A stretch of DNA of 64,000 nucleotides. It comes from Rutidosis leptorrhynchoides. Lineage: Eukaryota > Streptophyta > Magnoliopsida > Asterales > Asteraceae. Below are positions 47,872 to 60,623 of this stretch, one piece after another. The notes below the pieces were generated by a model. That model was not told the origin of the DNA and did not search any database. It saw nothing but the letters and a program-made list of their open reading frames with translations. Location of the stretch: positions 81,456,001 through 81,520,000 of the forward strand of contig NC_092342.1 in the NCBI RefSeq assembly GCF_046630445.1. The letters are read 5' to 3'. Positions within the stretch are counted from its first letter, which is position 1, and each line of letters begins with the position of its first letter. Position numbers and translations under genes: made by a program.

Positions 47872-49765
47872 AAATGGTTATTGTTATTGTTATTATTATT
47901 ATTACTATATTATCATTAAAATAATTATTAGTATTATCGTTAAGAATGTTATAGTAACTATCATTATTAATATTAGTGTAATTAAAACAAATATTTGTAA
48001 CACCTAATTATTTTGATTACTATTATTATCATTATTATGAACGCGATATAAAAGATGATTAAAAGCTATTAAATGAAACGATTAGGAAATAATGAGTAAG
48101 TGTATCATGATGAAATTAAAATATTATAAGATACTGATTTAGATAAAATTATCGTTCTTATTATTTTTATCATTACTATTATTATTAAAAGTATCGTTAG
48201 TATTAAAACTATCATTTTAACAAAAATTATCATTTTAATAGAAATGTCATTGTTACTATAAAATATCATTATTATTATTATTTTAAATAGAATTATTATT
48301 TTAAAGTTAATATTAAAAATTATCGTAAATATTAAAGTTATCATAATTAGAATTATCGTTTTATCATAATGTCATCTTAGTAATTATAAATATTGATATT
48401 TTTATAATAATTATTATTATTACAAAATAATACAACTTTTACTTACTATCATTATAGATATTATTTTATCAAATAAATATGTGATACAAACATATTTTAC
48501 TACGTGTAATAACTTACTTTAATAATACCTATCATATTATCTTTATGATATTAAATGAACTCTATAAATTTTATTACTTAATATATATAAAAGTATATTA
48601 TATTATATAAATTTAATATAAAATTTTATTTATTAATAAATAAATTATATTAGTTACTCTAATAAATCTTTTAAGAATATTTAAATATATAAAACGACGA
48701 TATTTAAACTATATATTAATCATGTATAGATTTTTAGAAATTATTTTGAGTCAAATTTACTTTTGTTGACTTTTGCATATTAGTCTCGAGCATTAGGATT
48801 GTGGTACACTATGACTTGACCTAATTTGTTAGACAAATATTGACCAACACATAATTATATGTAATTAATTTAGGTTCGTGAATCCGAGGCCAACCTTGCA
48901 CTTGTTCAATGACGTTATATGTATTTTTACTACGAAATACAGTATGGTGAGTTTCATTTGCCTTTTTACCCTTTATATTTTTGGGCTGAGAATACATGCG
49001 CAATTATTATAAATGATTTACAAAATAGACACAAGTACGTGAAACTACATTCTATGGTTGAATTATCAAAATCGAATATGCCCCTTTTTATTTAGTCTGG
49101 TAATCTAAGAATTAGGGAACAGACACGTTAATTGACGCGAATCCTAAAGATAGTTCTATTGGGCCTAACAAACCCCATCTAAAGTACCGGATGCTTTAGT
49201 ACTTCGAAATTTATATCATGTCCGAAGGAGGATCCCGGAATGATAGGTGATATTCTTATATGTATCTAGTTAATGTCGGTTACCAGGTGTTCACCATATG
49301 AATGATTATTTTTCTCTCTATGCATGGGACGTATATTTATGAGAACTGGAAATGAAATTCTTGTGGTCTATTAAAATGATGGAAATAAATGATTATGATA
49401 AACTAATGAACTCACCAACCTTTTGGTTGACACTTTAAAGCATGTTTATTCTAAGGTGTTAAAGAAATCTTTCGCTGTGCATTTGCTCATTTTAAAGATA
49501 TTACTTGGAGTCTTTCATAGCATATTTCGAAGAACGTTGCATTCGAGTCATTGAGTTCATCAAAGATTATTATTAAATCAATTTATAGTTGGATAGTGGA
49601 TATTATGAAATGGTATGCATGTCTGTCAATTTTCGATGTAAAGAAAGTTTGTCTTTTAAAAACGAATGCAATGTTTGTAAAATATATCATATAGAGGTCA
49701 AATACCTCGCAATGTAATCAACTATTGTGAATCGTTTATAATGTATATGAACGGGTCCTTTCAGT

Positions 49766-49777
49766 TGGTATCAGAGC
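49766..49777 (+). promoter_or_regulatory. Primer binding site of element C
   Basis: Exact TGGTATCAGAGC, two bases after the LTR end. Confidence 0.93.
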
Positions 49778-50105
49778 GGTGGTCTTAGCGAACCAGGTCT
49801 GCATTAGTGTGTCTAACTGATAAGTCGATATGATGCATTAGTGAGTCTGGACTTCGACTATGTCTGCATGTCAAAAGTTTTGCTTATCATTTTGTGTCGA
49901 AAATTAACTACTTATCATCCTCAGGAAATTACCTGCTTATCATTTTTAGTCTAAGACACGTCTTGCTGCATTGATTACATGAATAGTGTACAGACAAAAA
50001 TTCATATCTTAGCATATCTGCTAAATCATATCTTATCATATCTGTTACTTTAAACTTTGCCTGACATATCCCGCAAAGTCCTCCGTAATCTACGAAATTT
50101 TTTGA

Positions 50106-50196
<91 letters not shown>

Positions 50197-50270
50197 TATG
50201 TAATTAGAATACCATCCGTTAGCCAAAATCATTTCATATCGAAAAAAAATCCTTTATCCAATCGTACGAA
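49778..50270 (+). other. Untranslated leader of element C with a (TA)n array
   Basis: It matches A's leader in block order (GCATTAGTGAGTCTGGACT, TTTTGCTTATCATTT, GTACAGACAAA). A (TA)n array occupies 50106-50193, where A has only TATATATATACATATG. Confidence 0.7.
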
Positions 50271-50705
50271 ATGGAATTCGTCATCAGTTCAAGTCACTCA
50301 GATTCCGAAATGGAATCCCATTCAAGCTCCGAAAGCAGTGTGACAGGAATAGATCAACCAATCAGTCATCACCTATTCTGGATGAATTGGGGATGGGTTC
50401 GTAGCCTCCTCAATCATTGGAGACAAGAAGAAGGTGATCCCTTCCATCCACCACATTGCCCTCTTGACGAAGAACCTGAAGCACTTACCGGCGAACCTAT
50501 CCGAAACACCATTTTCTCGCTCATTTCCAGAGCATCTCATCACGATTATATATTATATCAAATTTTAGATTTTATTTATCCGCTCGTCCGAACCGACAAT
50601 CACCCCGGTGTAATAGAAGAAGTCAACGAGCTTCGCGCTCGGGTAGTGGCTTTGGAGAATATGGTGCGGAGATTACAAACACCAGCAGCAGCATCAGCAG
50701 CATAA
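50271..50705 (+). CDS. Conserved leader ORF of element C (144 aa, function unknown)
   Basis: ATG 50271 to TAA 50703-50705. It has a longer Ser-rich N-terminus than the B copy, with MEFVISSSHSDSEMES at the start. The core then matches B: SHHLFWMNWGWVRS, EEGDPFHPPHCP, EEPEALTGEPIRNTIFSLIS, a hydrophobic/helical middle, and EEVNELRARVVALENMV followed by an Ala-rich end. Substitutions relative to B are spread out and keep the reading frame. The ORF follows the primer site by about 500 bases and is the first ORF of the element. I do not recognise a family. Because it stands before gag in element A, it is an added leader ORF and not a remnant of gag. Confidence 0.68.
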   Translation: MEFVISSSHSDSEMESHSSSESSVTGIDQPISHHLFWMNWGWVRSLLNHWRQEEGDPFHPPHCPLDEEPEALTGEPIRNTIFSLISRASHHDYILYQILDFIYPLVRTDNHPGVIEEVNELRARVVALENMVRRLQTPAAASAA

Positions 50706-51222
50706 CCAGTACCACCATCATCAACGCCAACAGTACCATTAGCACCTCCAACCACAACCGCGTAGTAAACCTCAACTTCACAATCTGTCCCACGAGCATC
50801 AACTTCATACGCACCATAGATACCAAGGAGTACCAACAACAATAACTGACGAAGTACTAATTCATAACTTCATTGGAGAAACATTCCGCGGCGATTATGT
50901 AATCTCTAAAGTCTTAGAGATTATCTAATCTAGCCCTAACCATAAATCAGTTAAGCGAACCAAAATGATAGAAGGAAGAGTAGAAGCCCTGACAAAAATG
51001 GTGTGTGATTAACAAGCTAAACTTGCTTTACCAACAGCATCAATAGTACCGTCAGCGTTACCAGCATCGTTAGTACAGTCAACATCCGAATCAACAACAC
51101 CGATAACATCAAAAACTCCGTCAATTCAAGAATCACTGTGGACATCATTACGAATCAATAACGTGTATATTGTATCAACGAGTTATGAAGAATTAACTCA
51201 TTCCCTCTGAAGAAATTATATG

Positions 51223-51328
<106 letters not shown>

Positions 51329-51843
51329 AAATAAATCTTTCCGTGCTAAGCTATTGTGTGTGAATCTTAATACTCGGTTAATTCATATTACAAATATGCA
51401 ATAATGTACGTCCTTCGGCCGCAACTTAACCAGCGTTAACTACAATCTCTGTCGCAATTCAACAAATTCCAATTCATAATAAATCAAGTATATATTTGAT
51501 TTTACACTTTCATCATCGATGTACCCGAAACTTTTCAGATAACATCATTCGTACTTTGCGAAATTCACAAGAATTCCACGAATCGAACATCATACATCAA
51601 CAAATAATGAAGTATTGATTCATAATTTCAATGTCATTAAAGAAATACTGCGTAAAAGTTATGTACTTTTTAAAGCCTTTAGGGATTATTCAATTCTAGT
51701 TTCAACCGTAAATTAAATGAGTTTAATTTAACATTAACTCATTAAATCTATGTTACATCTGAAGAAAATATACATATATATATTTTCATAAAGACTGTAA
51801 TAAAATTCTTTTGTACAAAATATTAATCGTGAAATTATTTTTT

Positions 51844-51863
51844 TTAACGGGTAGGTAATACCC
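51844..51863 (+). promoter_or_regulatory. Internal copy of the 3' purine-tract motif, element C
   Basis: TTAACGGGTAGGTAATACCC, identical over 20 bases to B's internal copy, inside otherwise diverged sequence. Confidence 0.6.
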
Positions 51864-52813
51864 GAGAGATATATAAATTCACAATTAATATATTACATTC
51901 TTCAAATCTGATTCAGCAAATCATCCATTATACTCCCTACTTTCACAACAATATACATTCTTTTATAGAAATCAAAACAACCATACTCATTCAAAATTTA
52001 ATTACATATTCTGATTTTGATATCTCAAAATTCAACTTGAGATATGACCAAAATCATCACTCTTAGACCCTTACATCTTTCACAAGCTATATTTTGACTT
52101 CAAAACTGTGTTAGAACATCAAATGTATGTTAACGATTACAATCTGTGTTCAAACCCTTCGAAAATTTCTGAAGACACTTCGAATGATGAGCAATCGAGA
52201 TGATGATCCAACCACATGTTACCCACAGTTATGTACCCAAAAAAACTCTTGAAACCAAAGTAAAAGTTTAAACAACGTATTCGCGTCAGATTCTTTGGCA
52301 TTTATTAGCAAAAATAACTTTGCGACTCCTATTCAAAGTAGCCAGTTTTGTCACAGTTCCAGCAAGTCAACTTCGACTTTTCAGTCAGACTAACCTTATT
52401 ATAACCTTGAGATATACACCATCGTTACCAGGGAACCTTTTACATTCCACCATATTATTAGCAGATGTACCAACAACTTCATTACCCTTTGACTTTAGCC
52501 TCTCCAAAAAGTCATTATAATTATTCATTGAAACCCCATCATTTACTCATTCGCATCTTGTGATGAGAATTGCCATACGAATCATTGGGAATTAGCAATC
52601 AGTATTTTGAAATCTCGCAGCATGTCTACGCCAACAGTTATATGTGTATATATAACGTCTATCTTCTGGAATTAATTTGAATGTGAAGTTTCTGAAAAAC
52701 ACTCCGAACTACGAATTGGTTCTCCGAAAATGGAAAAAATGCTGATGAAGCAGCAAAAACTATAAACGACTTTAAACAGTAAAAGCTGGATGATGATGAT
52801 GAAGTGTGCTGGC

Positions 52814-53080
52814 AAAGCGCAGAAAAAGAGAAGTTTTGGAACTGGAAAACGGATTGAGCAAAGTAGGAAGGAGGCTGTGGACAAATTACAAAGACTGAAC
52901 CTGACTTCAAAGGATCCAAATGATTCAGTACCTGCTGAAGTCATTAACGAATACCTTGCTCCTGACTCTAAACCCCTACGGACAATATTCTTCATCATCC
53001 TCTGATATTAGAAATTCTAAAATATCATCATATCTTTCATTATAAATATCCTCCATATTTCTGAAGATATTTTCTTAATT
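52814..53080 (+). pseudogene. Relic sense ORF shared with B, element C
   Basis: The core reads RIEQSRKEAVDKLQRLNL and DPNDSVPAEVINEYLAPDSK. Relative to B there is a one-base difference just before RIEQ and another after KPLRT, so no single frame covers it in both copies. The core is better kept than the flanks. Function is unknown. Confidence 0.45.
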
Positions 53081-53686
53081 TTTCTTATTTGAAATCATTT
53101 ACCTCTTCGCGCTATCTGTATTACATCATAAAAGAAACTATTTTAGTTTCTAAATTCTGAAACATTCAAGTTTAAAATAGGAATATTTTGAAGTAATGTT
53201 GGGAACTGAAGCATGAATTAGTATAATATAATGACACTTGATCAATGTGATTATATTACAGTAAGTCATGCTGAGTTTCTAAATGGAACGTGATGATTCA
53301 CAGATCATAACATCATCATGTACCATGTTATACGACTCTTGTATTCTATTTAACCTCTAAAATATCAAGAAAATATTTCTTGATGATTCGGCCTTTTTCA
53401 AGGTATTCTAGTAATTTGACAAGTCAAGATCGTGCCATCACAATTTCCTTCCTAGAACATTAACAATGTTCATTCCAAAATTCATATCTGTGAATTCTGG
53501 ACCATTACAAGCGGTGCTTAATCGCAAGAAGAAGAAACGAAAGGACAAAATTCTGAAATAGAAATTGGGGTATAAATTGCAGCAAATAAAAGAGAGCATT
53601 AACTGTGAATGATAATGATTATAGAAGACAGAAGCAGAGACTTTGAAATATAAAGGAACATATAAATCCTAACGACAAACCAGAAA

Positions 53687-53860
53687 TTATAAACCATATA
53701 TATTGATGCATATAGCAATATAAAGACACGGGAGAACTAGAAACACTATAAACCCAAGAGTATAGTAGAAGTAAATAGATTCTTCTGGCGGTAGATGAAA
53801 AAGAAGAATGACCGATATGAAAGTTAGAAGTATATCGAGAATCAGAACTGGATGGAGCAT
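53687..53860 (-). CDS. Conserved antisense ORF, element C (57 aa, two predicted membrane segments)
   Basis: ATG 53860 to TAA 53687-53689, antisense to the element. The protein begins MLHPVLILDILLTF and has the turn FHLPPEESIYFYY and the end LPCLYIAICINIYGL. It has the same length as in B, with no indels. Two hydrophobic stretches flank the turn, as in the other copies. Its TATAAAT box (54557-54563) is now 697 bases away because a 615-bp copia solo LTR plus its 5-bp target duplication lies between them; subtracting 620 gives the same 77-base spacing as in B. The insertion may silence the ORF, or the solo LTR's own promoter, which points the same way, may now drive it. Confidence 0.58.
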   Translation of the reverse strand: MLHPVLILDILLTFISVILLFHLPPEESIYFYYTLGFIVFLVLPCLYIAICINIYGL

Positions 53861-53907
53861 ATTGATGAATACTTTAAAATATGAGTTGAGGGGGAAAGAA
53901 TAGAAGG

Positions 53908-54522
53908 TGATGAAACATGACTAGGAACTTAGAAATCAACAGATTTAACTCACACAATGGCGGAATAAGTGAATCAAACCCTCTAGTGAATAGGTTAAGT
54001 TTTTTTGATTAATTTAGTCAAACCACAACTAAATCAAGTGTGATTAGATCAACACCTAGAGATATTATTCACCACCTGGGTGATTTGAACTGAGAGAGAA
54101 TCGGAGGAGCTCACTAGATCTGAGTGTGTGTAACAAATGAGAGGCTTAACCTAAAATGAAGAACATAAGACTTTATATACCCCTGCTGTTGACTCACCCA
54201 TACGATTCATTCATCACACGTACGAGTTGGCTTCATCAGCCGTACGGGTGATCACTCACTCGTGTCTTCTCATTTAGATTGTAATTGTGACTTAGCTCAG
54301 CATCAACCGTGCGTATGAGCCTGTCAGCTGTACTAGTGAGGCTTCACTCGTATGTCTGACTAAGTCTAACATAGTCAAACATCTAAATCTCGTTCCTGCA
54401 GTTCCTGTAACCACATACAAACACGGATAGGATAATAACGAGCAATCATGGTGGCCTGTAAACTGTTGTACCTACAATGGACGTGGGTAGATGTCTAGGG
54501 ACTTGCATAAAATGCATCAACA
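53908..54522 (-). mobile_element. Copia-type solo LTR inside element C
   Basis: 615 bp flanked by the exact target duplication GAAGG (53903-53907 and 54523-54527). On the minus strand it starts TGTTGATGCATTTTATGC and ends CATGTTTCATCA, i.e. TG...CA ends with a short inverted repeat (TG(T)TGATG / CATCA). A TATATAAAG box lies at 54171-54179. Near the box are several YCGTAYG motifs. Copia assignment rests on size and the general LTR form, so the superfamily is less certain than the solo LTR itself. Confidence 0.88.
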
Positions 54523-54556
54523 GAAGGTGTGAGTTGTAAGGAAACGAAGGAGGTGA

Positions 54557-54563
54557 ATTTATA
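54557..54563 (-). promoter_or_regulatory. TATA box of the antisense ORF, element C (separated by the solo LTR)
   Basis: TATAAAT on the minus strand, in the conserved position before the insertion occurred. Confidence 0.45.
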
Positions 54564-54876
54564 AGAAAATCTTTGACAGAACAATTAAAATGGACGATCG
54601 CATTTAAAGCGGATCCTAATTCCCTTGATTACCGGAGAGTCAAATCTTATTAAGAAAATTTTCTTCAAATCCCTTGAAATCTGGGAATCAATCATATCTA
54701 CGTCAAATGATAAGATGAATCTACACTTACTCATTTCACTCTTCTATGTTAGCTTCATTCGTACTCTTCATATAAATGGATTGTTTATCCAAATTGTTCG
54801 CTGATGATAAAACTCTAATTTTCAGCCCGTATGCATCATGAAAACATACTTATTATCATTTATGACCTTTCCACTC

Positions 54877-54912
54877 AAATTTCGGGACGAAATTTCTTTA
54901 ACGGGTAGGTAC
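54877..54912 (+). promoter_or_regulatory. Palindromic motif and polypurine-tract region, element C
   Basis: AAATTTCGGGACGAAATTT, then CTTTAACGGGTAGGTAC, directly before the 3' LTR. Confidence 0.8.
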
Positions 54913-56582
54913 TGTGACAACCCGAAAATTTCCAACCAAATTTAAACTTTAATCTTTATATGTTTCCGACACGATAAGCAATATTTGTTAAGTTAAATTT
55001 CAAGAATTTTAAACTATGTTCATACATTCATTCAACGTCGACCAAGTTCCAACGATTCATGAACCATTAAACGAATATGATTATATATGTATATGTGTAT
55101 ATATATTATAACTTGAAACGTAAACAAAATATTAGATTAAATACTTTATATGATTGTATCTGTTTCAAAATGTTTATCAATGGAATTAGAAGATAAGATA
55201 AAATGATTGAATTATCAGATATATTGAATTATGATTACAAGTCTCTGTTGAAAGGCCCACGTTGATTTGAGAAATCTTTCCATTTTAACAATATTCGGAA
55301 AATGGTAAAGTGATTTATAAATAAGAACAAATTGTCAATCATTGAGAACTAGACAAAGGATAGTGAAAGATTGAATCTCATAAAGACTCGATTGATCTAT
55401 TTAGTTTCAAAAGAACAAAAACGTTTTCAGTTTAAAAAGAACTTTATTATTAAAACGTATATAACTTTTATAAATATCTAGAACCACTTTTGACAACTCA
55501 TTACTTAACTAGTATGATAAAGATAACGATATTTATATTTTATTTTATTAAATATATATAACGATTTAAATTAATATTATATATATTTATACGCGTATTA
55601 TACGTACATAGTTTTATATTTTTACTATACTTAAACTTTACCTTTACTTTATTTTTACTTTACTTTAACTTTAATAATTCACATTAATAATTCATACTTT
55701 AATAATTCACTTTAATAATTCATACTTTAATAATTCTCTTTAATAATTCATACTTTAATAATTCACTTTAATAATTCATACTTTAATAATTCACTTTAAT
55801 AATTCAAAAATCTATTATAAATAGAATTCAATAGATTTCATTATTTCATAGAAACTTGAAAATATTTTTCTCTAAACTCTCTCAATCGATTTACATATAT
55901 ATATTTACTCAGTATTATTTTAAGATATTATTAGTATACATAAAATATTACGACGGAGTGCTGTCCGAGTGATTTCGAAATTGTTTTTCGAGTAGGATAG
56001 GATTAAGGAAATTATGGGTTATAGCTATGGAGGTGATTGAGTATGGTTCATGGGTATGCTCGTGAGGTCAATATAGTGTTTATCATTTCCGTTGCATCTA
56101 CGTACCTTTCCTGCAATATTGAATCTCAATATTGATACGTGAGTACTCATAATTTAACTTTTACATATTAATAGTGTATCCCTGACTAGTGCTCGAGTAT
56201 TTAGGATTATGCATACTTGTACTTTTGATATTGCCCTTAGACAGGTTAGGTTGAATCTTGAATTAGTTACACTTGCGGTTGAGATAAGGTATAAGATATG
56301 CATGTCCTTGGAAAGCTAGAGAAAAATTAAGAACTTTTCCTTTAGATATCGAATGGTTTCGATGAACGGATTAGAAGTTATAATCAATTGAATTTTCGAT
56401 ATTTTTATTAAAAATGATTATTATTATCGTCGTTTTTATCGTCGTTCTAGTTTTATCTTATTATTATCATTATTATTATCTTTATCAATAAAAGGGATTT
56501 ATCATTAAAAATTGTTATTTTTTTTTATTATTACTATCGTTATTATCGTTAAAGTTATAATTAGTATTATTATTATTATCCA

Positions 56583-56637
<55 letters not shown>

Positions 56638-58559
56638 TCATTATTAATATATATATCATTATTTAAAAATGGTTATTGTTATTGTTATTATTATTATTAC
56701 TATATTATCATTAAAATAATTATTAGTATTATCGTTAATAATGTTATAGTAACTATCATTATTAATATTAGTGTAATTAAAACAAATATTTGTAACACCT
56801 AATTATTTTGATTACTATTATTATCATTATTATGAACACGATATAAAAGACGATTAAAAGCTATTAAACGAAACGATTAGGAAATAATGAGTAAGAGTAT
56901 CATGATGAAATTAAAATATTATAAGATACTGATTTAGATAAAATTATCGTTCTTATTATTTTTATCATTACTATTATTATTAAAAGTATCGTTAGTATTA
57001 AAACTATCATTTTAACAAAAATTATCATTTTAATAGAAATGTCATTGTTACTATAAAATATCATTATTATTATTATTTTAAATAGAATTATTATTTTAAA
57101 GTTAATATTAAAAATTATCGTAAATATTAAAGTTATCATAATTAGAATTATCGTTTTATCATAATGTCATCTTAGTAATTATAAATATTGATATTTTTAT
57201 AATAATTATTATTATTACAAAATAATACAACTTTTACTTACTATCATTATAGATATTATTTTATCAAATAAATATGTGATACAAACATATTTTACTACGT
57301 GTAATAACTTACTTTAATAATACCTATCATATTATCTTTATGATATTAAATGAACCCTATAAATTTTATTACTTAATATATATAAAAGTATATTATATTA
57401 TATAAATTTAATATAAAATTTTATTTATTAATAAATAAATTATATTATTTACTCTAATAAATCTTTTAAAAAATATTTAAAAATATAAAACGACGATATT
57501 TAAACTATATATTAATCATGTATAGATTTTTAGAAATTATTTTGAGTCAAATTTACTTTTGTTGACTTTTGCATATTAGTCTCGAGCATTAGGATTGTGG
57601 TACACTATGACTTGACCTAATTTGTTAGACAAATATTGACCAACACATAATTATATGTAATTAATTTAGGTTCGTGAATCCGAGGCCAACCTTGCACTTG
57701 TTCAATGACGTTATATGTATTTTTACTACGAAATACAGTATGGTGAGTTTCATTTGCCTTTTTACCCTTTATATTTTTGGGCTGAGAATACATGCGAAAT
57801 TTTTATAAATGATTTACAAAATAGACACAAGTACGTGAAACTACATTCTATGGTTGAATTATCGAAATCGAATATGCCCCTTTTTATTTAGTCTGGTAAT
57901 CTAAGAATTAGGGAACAGACACCCTAATTGACGCGAATCCTAAAGATAGATCTATTGGGCCTAACAAACCCCATCCAAAGTACCGGATGCTTTAGTACTT
58001 CAAAATTTATATCATGTCCGAAGGAGGATCCCGGAATGATAGGGGATATTCTTATATGTATCTAGTTAATGTCGGTTACCAGGTGTTCACCATATGAATG
58101 ATTATTTTTGTCTCTATGCATGGGACGTATATTTATGAGAACTGGAAATGAAATTCTCGTGGTCTATTAAAATGATGAAAATAAATGATTATGATAAACT
58201 AATGAACTCACCAACCTTTTGGTTGACACTTTAAAGCATGTTTATTCTCAGGTGTTAAAGAAATCTTCCGCTGTGCATTTGCTCATTTTAAAGATATTAC
58301 TTGGAGTCTTTCATAGCATATTTCGAAGAACGTTGCATTCGAGTCATTGAGTTCATCAAAGATTATTATTAAATCAATTTATAGTTGGATAGTGGATATT
58401 ATGAAATGGTATGCATGCCTGTCAATTTTCGATGTAAAGAAAGTTTGTCTTTTAAAAACGAATGCAATGTTTGTAAAATATATCATATAGAGGTCAAATA
58501 CCTCGAAATGTAATCAACTATTGTGAATCGTTTATAATGTATATGAACGGGTCCTTTCA
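54913..58559 (+). repeat. 3' LTR of element C
   Basis: 3.65 kb, TGTGACAACCCG to CGGGTCCTTTCA, nearly identical to the 5' LTR. Visible differences are minisatellite copy number, ATT array interruptions and scattered substitutions. The repeat-derived ORFs within it are not genes. Confidence 0.94.
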
Positions 58560-58564
58560 AATAG

Positions 58565-58967
58565 CCTATTAAATGTGTAAAGATATCGATTACCTGTAAA
58601 TTGCTTATTTTTTAGTTACATGGAATCACATTTAAACCATCAAAGTACAATAAAGACATTTAATGATTTTAACAAAACAAAATATAAGAAAAGATTTATG
58701 TTATAGAGAAAATATAAAGAATAATGAATATAATTAATGGAGTATCACTACATAATTGATATTAATTCGAGTGATAAATTTTTATATTTAGTTATTTCGG
58801 GTGAAAGCGGGTTCATCCATGGATGAAAATTATCATCCATATCCATATTCATATATATTTCGGTTCATCCATATTCGTATCAATATCCATTTGGATCGTC
58901 TATATTCAAGAATAATTGGGTAAATCATGTGGATATTCATTGGATCGAGTATCCATTGTTATCCCTA
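58565..58967 (+). mobile_element. hAT-like non-autonomous element, right part
   Basis: It resumes after element C and ends ...ATCCATTGTTATCCCTA at 58967, the inverted counterpart of 45874. GGATAT-type repeats again lie next to the end. The joined element would be about 690 bp with no coding sequence. Confidence 0.6.
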
Positions 58968-59859
58968 CCAAAAACAATGCTATCATTAAAAATATATCAA
59001 GTTACCATAAAAAAAAAAAAAAAAAAGTTCCATGAAGAATGGAAGATATTTGATAGTAGTACATGGATAAGTTGTTGAAGTTATCATACTAATAAGATGT
59101 GATTTAAAGCAACCCAATTGGCTATTAAATTAAAATTGCAATTGTAAATTGAAGTTAAAAACGATGCTAATTAAATTAATTTCAAATAATATATGATTAA
59201 ATACGAGTGAGCTCTTGCATCAAGATGGTACTGCTAGAAAACAATATGAAAGTAGAGTTGGCAATGCCAGTTTTTCTATACCTCAAAGCTGTCAATTACA
59301 TATATTATACGGAGTGGTATTTATATTTAAACATTAAACTACTTTTATTTACTCTCTACTCATCTCAGTAATTAATAATTAAATTATCCAATTTGACCGA
59401 GAACATAGTTTTAGATTAATGTATTTTTTCTTTCTTTTATTTTGGTTTATATCAATTCAGCTACAAAAATGTTGTAAACCTGACGTATACTTTAAGCACA
59501 TGTTGAAAACTACTTATTGTAAACCAATACTTTTTTGGTTATATAGAGTGAACCAATTCTTTGTAGATTTTTTTTTATTTTTTTTTACAGAATATTATGG
59601 AGTAATATGTAGTATATAATTAAACCGAGGTTCCGGTGGAGTAACATTGAGCAGATCAGAACGATCTGTTGTGGGAGTACTTGGTCACATGCGAGTGACG
59701 CGACCAAAACTCATTGACACACGCTCTGTTCGTTTTAAACATGACTACATTAACAATTCTTTGTAGAAAATCAGATTCGTCGGGTGTCTTTAATAATAAT
59801 CTATAAATCACAAATGAGAAAACTACTTATTGTAAACCAATACTTTTGGTTATTTAAAG
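58968..59859. other. Intergenic, with a 37-bp direct duplication
   Basis: Contains a poly-A run (58999-59015). The block GAAAACTACTTATTGTAAAC and its following bases occur at 59505-59541 and again at 59818-59852. The ORF 59419-59619 is T-rich and not supported as a gene. Confidence 0.45.
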
Positions 59860-60120
59860 TTTTTTTTTAGAACGGCAGAATAAAATTAAAAAGCTAGCAA
59901 GAAGCTAGAAAATTACAAAGAGTTCATAGGATGATGGAGCTAAACATTCCAATCAACCTTACTAACCGAATATCTAGAAGAAAGCCAATCAAAAGCAGAA
60001 ATAATAATGAAATCTAAAATATGACTCTTTTTAAATGAGTTGGGATTAAAAATAACACCATTCTCGAATCTCCAAATGGCCCAAAGCGTAGCGATGCAGA
60101 TACAATGAAGTGATTATATT
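59860..60120 (-). mobile_element. 5'-truncated L1-type LINE, 3' end only
   Basis: The minus strand encodes IATLWAIWRFENGVIFNP and SHILDFIIISAFDWLSSR, the C-terminal end of plant L1-type reverse transcriptase ORF2. One TAG replaces a Trp codon; the ORF ends at TAA 59913-59915. About 45 bases of 3' UTR lead to a run of nine A on that strand (plus-strand T-run near 59861-59869), a short poly-A tail. The 5' limit near 60120 is approximate. Confidence 0.75.
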
Positions 60121-60623
60121 GCAACTAATAAGTAATATTGTGATAAAATATTGTTGAACGTTGTTAACTCTCCTTAGCCATCTAAGATGAACAATTGATT
60201 GAAATCCCGATCTTTTTTAAGAATGTTTCAAGTTTAAATCACACTAGTAACACTGTTAAAATGGTTATGAAAAAGGTTGGAAATAAAAATGAGATAATAT
60301 GATTAAGTCCCATACATATTAGTAGAACTATTCTTTCTACTGGAGTAATCTGAACTAAAAAAACATTATTCGTTTATTCATCTTTTAAAACTTTTAAAAT
60401 TAAGAATTTCTTTAATTTAGAATTTTTTGGTTCGGGAAATTTTATTTATGTTAACTCACAAAACTCTTTTATTATAATCAAAGTTTCTATTTCTAAGCTA
60501 GTTACATTTGATTAACAATCCTTGTAGTTTATGACTTTTTGTATGCATGACATAAGTTTTAGCTTGTGCAACATTTTAGGCAAACCAATTGACAAAAGTT
60601 TTGGAAGTTCACACTATAACAAT
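60121..60623. other. Intergenic, no feature recognised
   Basis: AT-rich sequence with no supported ORF or clear repeat. Confidence 0.5.

Larger units (their letters stand above)
46159..49763 (+). repeat. 5' LTR of element C
   Basis: 3.6 kb, ending CGGGTCCTTTCA. It contains a TTTAATAATTC minisatellite (46906-47037), an ATT array (47817-47871) and the shared cores GGTTCGTGAATCCGAGG and TTATTCTAAGGT...CTTTCGC (49425-49486). No tRNA-like module is present, unlike B and E. Confidence 0.94.

Noticed and set aside
48105-48344. Ile-rich ORF repeated at 56900-57139
   Set aside because: Identical because it lies in both LTRs of C; AT-rich low-complexity DNA and not conserved in the B or E LTRs.
50600-50842. 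Minus-strand ORFs opposite the C leader ORF
   Set aside because: Low-complexity antisense readings of the Ala/Pro/Thr-coding tail; the sense ORF is the one conserved in B and A.
59505-59852. Target duplication of an insertion (37-bp direct repeat)
   Set aside because: Too long for a target duplication and the intervening DNA has no transposon ends; left as an unexplained duplication.
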